Assembly (NCBI GenBank): GCA_933228895.1
Contig: OW121854.1
Span: 90,634,609 to 90,698,608, forward strand
Reading direction: 5' to 3'
DNA length: 64,000 nucleotides
From: Platycnemis pennipes
Taxonomy: Eukaryota > Arthropoda > Insecta > Odonata > Platycnemididae
Positions within the stretch are counted from its first letter, which is position 1, and each line of letters starts with the position of its first letter. The translations under genes and the position numbers were made by a program. Positions 57,766 through 64,000 of the stretch are shown piece by piece. The notes beneath the pieces are model-generated. The model saw only the letters and a list, made by a program, of their open reading frames with translations, was not told the origin of the DNA and searched no databases.

Positions 57766-58339
57766 TTGACCCAACCCTTTCCCGGTAAAACTTCGTGGCA
57801 CCTTCTGAGACCAACAGAACCTCATGAGAAAAGAAGGAAGAGGCATCGACTCCTAAATCGTGCCTTGGTGCACTCTTTTTCCCCTCTAGAAGCATTGAGC
57901 GTGATTTGGAGGAAGCAACGCGCAGCGGAAAAGGATAGAGAAACGATCGGAAGGGTTTCCAGAGTGATTCAAAGGAGGGGTGGATTTTATCGCCGTCTCC
58001 AAGGAATCAACCTCCTTTTGGGGGGTGGTTTTTTTTTCTTCCACTTCCCTCTCGCGAACAAGGTCAAAATGGATGGATTCGGCGATGCAATTCGGCGCCT
58101 CCCTCCTCCCAGACGTGCTTCTCTGTATCCTCCGTGCAAAGAAGGAGTCGAAAACGGTTGAAGATGGATGACTCGAGAAATGGGGTACGGAGACGGTTTG
58201 GACTGCGTCGTGGGAGGAAATCGGGTGTTTGAGATTTCGGCCTGTTTCACCGGCAACTTTGGAGATTTTCCCCCAAGAAGATTTGTTCCCGGAGAACAGT
58301 ACGTAATGCGCAGGGTTCTCCTGGAGAAATGTCTGTCCA
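57766..58339. other. GC-rich patch with opposed 131-codon frames, unassigned
   Basis: Plus (57766-58161) and minus (57987-58382) frames of equal length overlap, a sign of low stop density rather than coding. The products are Arg/Pro-rich and motif-less. The minus frame runs into the adjacent SINE-A. Confidence 0.25.
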
Positions 58340-58591
58340 TGTGTCTTTGAAGGGGTTCGTGGTGGCCTTGTGGGTAGAGCACTGAGCTACTGACCGGAGT
58401 GTCCCGGGTTCAAATCCCGGGCAAGAGCCTTTCTGGACACCCCCTTCCTCGCGGTTCAATTTTCTGCGTCTCAGAACTTCGTCCGAAATCGCTGTTGGCC
58501 CAGGGAAAGGAACTGGCCCCCCTAACCTGAATGTGTGAATTTCACACGCCATTGGCTTGTCACGGGGTGAGCTCTACTCTCACCTATCAAA

Positions 58592-58829
58592 GACCAACCT
58601 TCGGTAACACAGAAAGAAAAACACGAGCCAAATCCACAAAAATAAACTTTACTACGACCCGGGTTTCACTGTATTACAGCATCGTCAGGACGACGATACT
58701 GTACACAGTGAAACCCGGGTCGTACTAAAGTTTATTTTTGTGGATTCGGCTCGTGTTTTTCTTTCTGTGTTATCATGTTTCGCTTCCACTCCATATCGCC
58801 TGAATCTTCAGAATTTGACCAACCTTCGG
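58592..58829. mobile_element. 212-bp foldback insertion with 13-bp target-site duplication
   Basis: GACCAACCTTCGG occurs at 58592-58604 and again at 58817-58829; the intact SINE-A at 39.7 kb has the corresponding sequence once. The insert 58605-58816 begins TAACACAGAAAG and consists of two 68-nt arms (58605-58672, 58705-58772; two mismatches) around a 32-nt loop that itself pairs partly (ATCGTC/GACGAT), then a 44-nt unpaired tail. It encodes no protein. The innermost core GAAACCCGGGTCGT is shared with the 19.8-kb hairpin. It is best explained as a non-autonomous element derived from PLE terminal repeats. Confidence 0.85.
58654..58688 (-). ncRNA. Hammerhead-like core within the foldback insertion
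   Basis: The minus strand reads CTGACGA (58688-58682), a short stem CTGT/ACAG with a 3-nt loop, then TGAAAC and CCGGGTC. The order fits CUGANGA - stem II - GAAA - stem III - GUC. Stem III would be the palindrome ACCCGGGT, which has no loop and so suits a dimer. Stem I pairing is poor. The facing plus-strand copy has lost CTGANGA (it reads ACGACGA), so only one arm keeps the motif. Activity is doubtful; ancestry is the main point. Confidence 0.4.
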
Positions 58830-58862
58830 GTTGAATCACTGAGTGAGTGAGTGTGTCTTTGA

Positions 58863-60640
58863 GGATTGCCGTAAGTCACGCTTTGAACGGTGAAAGAGTA
58901 AAAAGTCTTGCTTCGAATCCACCATAGTCACCTGGACAGTGTATCCCTAAATCTAATTTTTCGGGAATGTGGTTGCCAAGTACGAAGCTGAAACCTTGGA
59001 ATGGAATGGGCAAAACTTCTGGCCGAGCGATTGGAATCCGTCTTAATTTTAGTGGAGGGGAAAACTCATGTACTGGACGTAAAGGGAAGAATTCTTTTAC
59101 ATAGATAATGTATCACTCTCCAAACAGTTTGCCTAATCTACTTTCTGAGAACTTTTGAATGTTCAACGGCAAATCGTAAGAAATCTTTTTCGCCGTGGAG
59201 AGTGCTTTTCATTGAAAAAGTTCAGTTCTGCCCTTATCGAAAAGGCTCATGGGAACGTAGCTTGCTGATTTCACCAGGGAGGCATCCGTTTGTATGTGGT
59301 TGAAAACTCCTCTAAACAGTCTAACAAGCCAACTACTCCAATGACAGAAGCCGTAAAACATTTCCTATTTCTTCATATGACCGGTTTTGATACTTGCATA
59401 TTAGAGGGTTGAATCGTTACATTATTATTATTATGTACTTAGTTGTCTAAGAATTATAAACGACTCTGTAAAAAGCGATGAAATTAATTACAAATCATAA
59501 ATGAGATTATAGCAGAAGACACTCGGTTTTGTATTATTAATTATCAGTTTAATGATAATCAGCGATTAATTCGCTCACTGCCAACGTAACTGATGAAAAT
59601 ACTTATTTCTGATTGATTATTGATGACTTCTTGTGCGTGTATTTTATGTGTTAAACTAATTTTAGATCTTGATGATTGATAAACAATTTCTTAGGCTCAA
59701 GATATCCATACTCAAAGAGAGCGGAGAGTAGCGTCAAACCAATCTCAGGGTTACTTACTTGTAAGGCTGATGATTAAGGCTTTTTTTATATCAGGTGAAA
59801 TTTTTCTGAAGAACGAAAACAATTATGGGCGCTCTTTTCTGTTATAAATCAATGCGCATAAACCGTTTGGGTGATGCGATTTGTACTACCAGAAATTTAA
59901 CAACCGTCTTATTAACCATCCACATGAAATGATGGTTAATCTTTAACAGTTATTGCAAAATCAACATAAGGCATATTTTGACCAGTATGTTGGTTTTCCA
60001 CGATAATTATTTCCTCATTCAATGTGTAATTATTCCGCTTTCCTATCCGATTCTCGATTTTTATTCATTTTTCTCCGTTTAATTATGTGGTGAAGTGGAG
60101 ATTATTATTAATCTCCACGTAATCTCGTAATTAAATGTCATATATAATGCCAGACTACGGCATCTATAATATCCTATGATATTATATACTCCGTTGGTCA
60201 TATTAAGGCATATATAACATCACATCCTTCCCATACAATTCGGGAATACGCGATTTTTGTATGGAAAGAAGTCCTTAATCCATATACCTTAGTATTTACG
60301 CCTATTATGGTATCTCATTATTTGTGACAAGGAAGATATTCCCAACGTCATTGTAAAGCATACTCACTCAGAATCAATTTAAAAGATTCAGCGTAAATTC
60401 TAACCTATGATGTTTTAGCCATTTTTATCCAATTTCGTGTTGTTCGTGAATAAAACAAGCACCAGCTGCCTGCCTCGATGTATATCCCGTAAGTCAGTTT
60501 GGTTGGTGACGGCAAAGTTAAAGCACTAAGCTCCAACGTCATTTGAAATTTAAACGGAGATTCAGTTCCTTTTACCTGTCCCGGCTGTGATTTATAGGGA
60601 TCATGCACTCATTTGACGACAAAACTTGGCTTTAGGAGGA
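58863..60640. other. Unassigned stretch
   Basis: Near 58910-58920 GCTTCGAATCC resembles a box B, but the upstream box A is poor. The rest is AT-rich with no supported feature. A patch at 60110-60230 has several short overlapping palindromes (ATGCC...GGCAT, ATATCCTATGATATT). Confidence 0.35.
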
Positions 60641-60655
60641 TGTTTTAGACCTTTT

Positions 60656-60725
60656 CCAGATTCGAATCTGGGACACCTGGTCAACAGCCTAATACTTTTC
60701 CGCCAGGGCTTAACTGTTAACGCCA
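60656..60725 (-). repeat. tRNA-like head fragment, minus strand, probable SINE remnant
   Basis: The minus strand shows AAGCCCTGGCGGAAAAGTAT, then GGCTGTTGACCAGGTGTCCC and AGATTCGAATCT, a strong box B in a T-arm-like palindrome. Box A is weaker. No known SINE body follows in this window. Confidence 0.35.
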
Positions 60726-61650
60726 CCACAGTTATTACATATACCTTTCACGATTCATGATGGCCTTCTCTGAGCATGTTCCAACGATATAGTCAAATCT
60801 TCCTCATAAGAATTCCATTTAGATACGTAATCGTGAATGACGCCTGAAGAGAGGAAGGTACTATCTACCTCGTACTTTCTCCTCACATTCTCCTATACCT
60901 ATGCTAGGAATAACGAGCAGTCTGTAGTATAACAGATAAATTAAGCAGACAATCGCATTAGTCGGGATTGAATCACGCCTCAGACATAATCATTCTGTTT
61001 ATTTTAGGTTTATTTTACGTGGCAGTATAGCCAACGTTGTTGGTGAACCCAAAACTTGAATCCAAGAACAAGTATGTTATTATCCTTTTTATTTCGAAAG
61101 CAGCACCAAAATAGGTGAATAAGTTTGTTAGACGTAGCAATGGATTACGTTTTAAGATGTTTTAACTACATTACTGAGGTTAAACCCCATCATTTAACGG
61201 AGTATTTCTTCTCCATAAGTGGAAAAAACTTCTAAAGGGGGTGCGAAACATAACTATAGAAAGATATCATCAAATATATTTGCAATAACCAAGAAGTACA
61301 TGATTATTGTCATGTAGTTTTGTAGTTTAATTCTGAATATAGATATTGCAACAAACTATTGCTGTTGATTAAACTGCATTTATATATTTCTGTGCTGAGA
61401 GCCCATTCTTTTTCTCCATAGTGGATGTAAATTAGATGTTTCTGAGGGGTTGTGAGATCAAATGTTGAGAGCTCTAGGGGTATCTGCAGCTGAAAACATT
61501 TAGAACCACTGGTCTAACCTTTTGCTGAGCTTAATCCAAAGGAAAACAGAACGCCCGCGCCCAAATCAGGATGCAAACCCGTTAGCGTTTGAGGTATTGG
61601 TTTAGGTAAAAGTTAATATCCCAAAAATATAGACTACAGTGCCCATTAGA
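60726..61650. other. AT-rich stretch, nothing recognised
   Basis: No secure feature. A weak box B-like GGGATTGAATC lies near 60964. Confidence 0.35.
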
Positions 61651-61654
61651 GAAG

Positions 61655-62158
61655 ATGAATCATCCCGGTCGTTCTGCGCGAGGTTCTGTCCCTTACGATA
61701 ACCCTCTGGCCTCTCTCCCCTTAAGGAGTCAACCAGTTTGGAGGATGCGAGGAATAAAACGAGAACGAGGCCTATTCCTTTTTTTCCCCTCTCCGGCCCG
61801 TTCCCAAAGGGCTCATAGCCTCGGGGGAATTCCTCTCGAACGCTATTCGCCGACCGTCTTGCAAGGAGGTGGATGCTCCCTGGAATTAAATCCTTTCTCC
61901 CGTTCCCCTCACGCCCTGCGGCACGAGTGCCGCACTTCCATCGTTCCCTCGCCCCCTATAGCACTCTTTCTCCCCTCTCCCCGGAATCCACCTTTCCCTT
62001 TATCCACGGGTCGGATCGTCTCTCCAACGAAACCCCTGCTCCGCCCACGGAACGCTTTCACTGCTCTCCCTCTAGGAAGCTGGGGGAGGGAGGAGGGTGA
62101 TGTGTCCCGGGGCGACGAAAGCGAAATACTCCGCATCCTGCGCCTTATCTTCACCTAG
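61655..62158. other. GC-rich patch with a 167-codon frame, unassigned
   Basis: A strongly CpG-bearing, CT-skewed patch. A 167-codon plus frame (61655-62158) begins in ordinary sequence and spans it, with other open frames in two further readings. The product is Pro/Arg/Ser-rich without a recognised domain. A CpG island next to a promoter is one possibility, but no TATA box or exon is evident. Confidence 0.3.
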
Positions 62159-62356
62159 ACAAGCTGCGTTACTCTAAAAGTCGTAGTTTTTAACCAGGGG
62201 ACAGGTACCCTGAGAAGCGAGACACTTCCTCAGGGGTGAAATGTTACTATAAAAGTAATGGACAGTAGTTATTCAGGGAATTGGAGCAGCAGCTGGTGGT
62301 ATCTCCATCAATTAGAAAAGGCAAATTATTATATAGAGGCAAAATAAATTTTTCGG

Positions 62357-62565
62357 GGAAAAGGGTGCAGAGAAACCCTGCGTCGACATTAGCGTACTCT
62401 TAACTAAAGGCGCCAAGGGGTTCACGGCTTTGCGTTCCGTCTAACAGATGGTACGCCACGCAAGCACTCAAGCACTGGTTTACCCTTAAAATCTCTGCGA
62501 ACTTCTGTGATAATCCCGGACCCTCAAGTTATGAGACCAGTACTCTACCAGCTAGCCACCGCACA
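62357..62565 (-). repeat. SINE-B copy, minus strand, well-preserved head
   Basis: The minus strand starts GTGCGGTGGCTAGCTGGTAG followed by AGTACTGGTCTCATAAC, an excellent box A. TCCGGGATTATCAC sits at the box B position but has lost the consensus. The body has GTGCTTGAGTGCTTGCGTGG, CCCCTTGGCGCCTTTAGTTA, AGAGTACGCTAATGTCG and the ending CAGGGTTTCTCTGCACCC. Confidence 0.75.
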
Positions 62566-62579
62566 AACTTGATCAACCT

Positions 62580-63690
62580 ACAATAAAATGATAACACTCA
62601 ATATATTGTCACAGCTACCAACGACTAACTTTTATTTATTTTAACTACAACAAGTTATTATTTGTATAGCAGTTGGAATTCATTTCAGCACATTCAGACT
62701 GCAGGAAAATTGAGTGGTTGGTTGAGTACGGAGTAAACTGCATTAAAATTTCATTTAACTCAGTGCCCAATATTTCTTCTGCATAGCAAAAAGCAATTAG
62801 GTATTTTTGCGAGAGGGGAAAAAACGGAGAATATCACTTTTAAAAAGCGATTCAATAGCGATTTCAATTGTAGTTAATTGCAATATTCATATATTGAACT
62901 ACAACCACAATAATGTGTGATGGCCTTCGAGGCATCGTAAACCAAGATTTTAACTTCTTGAATTGTTTTTGACATAAAATTGAGTTTCAGAAAAAAAACG
63001 CATGTTTTTACAAACTGTATTCAGATTATCTTGGATAAAATTCTCTTACTTTTAGTATTTTTTTTAATTTTGGTGAGTTTTAAACAGGTAAATAAATTTG
63101 AAATCATAATCCTACAGTGTGATAGCGAAATATTGCATCGACAATTATACCGAATCTGAAACTGATGAGAAAGGCGCACTTCAAATCCAGTTTTGATTTC
63201 TGACGAATTGCTAAAACAACGTAATAAAACCGTGTATTGCTGTTGAGCCTCAAACTAAGGTCACTGTGAATAGTATTAATAATAACATGGTAATAATTAA
63301 TATAATATCCCTCTTTTTACATTAATGCATAATTCTCTAAATATAATCACCAGCATGAAATTTTGTACATCTTATCTCTATAGCAAGTAGCAGTGAATAC
63401 CTGTTTAAGATTTGTGCAGAATCTCTACCAGCTATATTTTGCATAGTTTCAGCGTTTCCATGCAAAGTGACTGTTCTCCAATGTTGAATTAGGTTTTAGT
63501 TTTGTTATGGTAGATACGTTGTTAAGATTACGATTCTGAGCTTGTCACTTTATGATTGTTTACGCCCTTCTATCGACATGAAGATTACAATTCAGATGCA
63601 GTTGCTTCCAAATGCTGCATTGAAGTAATTTAACCACTACTGCGGTGAATGACTGCAGGAGTCAATGAATATTTGTATTGGAATGCCGTA
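62580..63690. other. AT-rich stretch, nothing recognised
   Basis: No repeat or coding signal was recognised. Confidence 0.4.
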
Positions 63691-64000
63691 GCCTTTCCGA
63701 AGGTCTTTTCACCCCAAGTGCCTCCTAATCAGTAATTCACACGTCGACCCCATTTTGTCTCGTTTTCAATCTCCGAGGAATTCAAGTTCCCCTCTTTCAT
63801 GGACCTCTTCTCCTCCCTCAAGCCCAGAGCGAAATCTCTGCTATTGCTTTGCTTTCACCTTTCCAAGCCTCCCTCCCCTCACCCTCCTTCCCTCTCTCTC
63901 TCTCTCTCTCCACTTTCAACCTCGGCAGAACACCAAGCGCCCGTGAAATGGCATGAGAACACAATTCCATCCCCCATTCAAAGCAGGGGAAAGCTAGAGA
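63690..64000. other. Pyrimidine-rich patch with (CT)n microsatellite
   Basis: The CT-rich plus strand includes a CT dinucleotide run at about 63892-63910. A 63-codon Ser/Pro-rich frame (63755-63946) follows from the composition. The patch may continue beyond the window. Confidence 0.5.

Larger units (their letters stand above)
58340..58862 (+). mobile_element. SINE-A copy, split by a nested insertion, exact target-site duplication
   Basis: The SINE occupies 58351-58604 plus 58830-58851. It is flanked by TGTGTCTTTGA at 58340-58350 and 58852-58862, an exact 11-bp duplication. The head is well preserved: box A-like GTGGCCTTGTGGGTAGAG and box B GGGTTCAAATCC inside a CCCGGGTTCAAATCCCGGG arm that can form a T-stem. 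The body carries GGCCCAGGGAAAGGAACTGG, GTGTGAATTTCACACG and CTCACCTATC; the tail is GGGTTGAATCACTGAGTGAG plus a short GAGT/GT run. The 39.5-kb copy shows the uninterrupted tail. Confidence 0.9.

Noticed and set aside
57766..58382. Opposed 131-codon frames as coding
   Set aside because: Both strands are open over the same GC-rich DNA, and the minus frame reads through a SINE promoter region.
58355..58430. A functional tRNA gene
   Set aside because: Box A and box B are good and a T-stem forms, but the anticodon region is abnormal and the sequence continues into a SINE body with target-site duplication.
61655..62158. 167-codon plus-strand frame as a gene
   Set aside because: Pro/Arg/Ser-rich product in a CpG-rich patch with other frames open at the same place; no motif.
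1..64000. CRISPR array, operons, phage or bacterial defence system
   Set aside because: There are no regularly spaced short repeats with unique spacers, no packed coding sequence and no ribosome-binding-site pattern; the repeats are eukaryotic SINEs, LINEs and PLEs.

Overview
This window looks like non-coding, repeat-rich nuclear DNA from an animal, most likely an arthropod and plausibly an insect with a large genome. The base composition is AT-rich and punctuated by short GC-rich, pyrimidine-skewed patches. There is no operon-like packing, and I found no conserved host protein exon on either strand. What is recognisable is mobile DNA: a 5'-truncated Penelope-like element (PLE) with a GIY-YIG endonuclease domain, hammerhead-ribozyme-like cores, tRNA-headed SINEs, decayed non-LTR reverse transcriptase tails, a small hAT-type MITE and an unclassified inverted-repeat element. 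The species cannot be named from the sequence.

Layout. 1-6.9 kb: mostly unannotated, with one SINE-B copy (2.85-3.18 kb), one reverse transcriptase C-terminal remnant (3.61-3.91 kb, minus) and several GC-rich patches. 7.0-8.2 kb: a PLE/hammerhead fragment, copy 1 of a ~300-bp repeat and two head-to-tail SINE-B copies. 8.2-18.1 kb: mostly empty, with SINE pieces near 11 kb and a second reverse transcriptase remnant next to a SINE-B near 15 kb. 18.1-23.1 kb: GC-rich patches, a long hairpin (19.83-20.00 kb), copy 2 of the ~300-bp repeat and a three-unit ~120-bp tandem array. 24.2-25.5 kb: a SINE-like fragment and the PLE, which has two terminal repeats facing opposite ways. 28.13-28.53 kb: hAT MITE. 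32-33.5 kb: three SINE-B copies or pieces. 36.0-36.8 kb: inverted-repeat element. 37.6-38.7 kb: a pair of nearly identical 128-bp direct repeats. 39.5-40.4 kb: a complete SINE-A with exact target-site duplication and a third reverse transcriptase remnant. 40.4-54 kb: AT-rich and almost featureless. 54-64 kb: more SINEs, GC-rich patches and a nested insertion at 58.35-58.86 kb.

The most interesting signal is a set of foldback sequences sharing a GAAACCCGGGTCGT core. One (58605-58816) is a 212-bp insertion consisting mostly of a near-perfect 68-bp inverted repeat. It sits inside a SINE and is bracketed by an exact 13-bp duplication of that SINE. Its minus-strand reading contains the order CTGACGA - short stem - GAAAC - GTC, which is the hammerhead ribozyme core order known from PLE terminal repeats. 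A second hairpin at 19827-20003 has the same core with different flanks. Together with the hammerhead-like motifs at 7026-7060, 24766-24800 and 25400-25434, these suggest a family of short, non-autonomous, PLE-derived foldback elements. This is an inference; the inverted repeats and duplications are seen directly.
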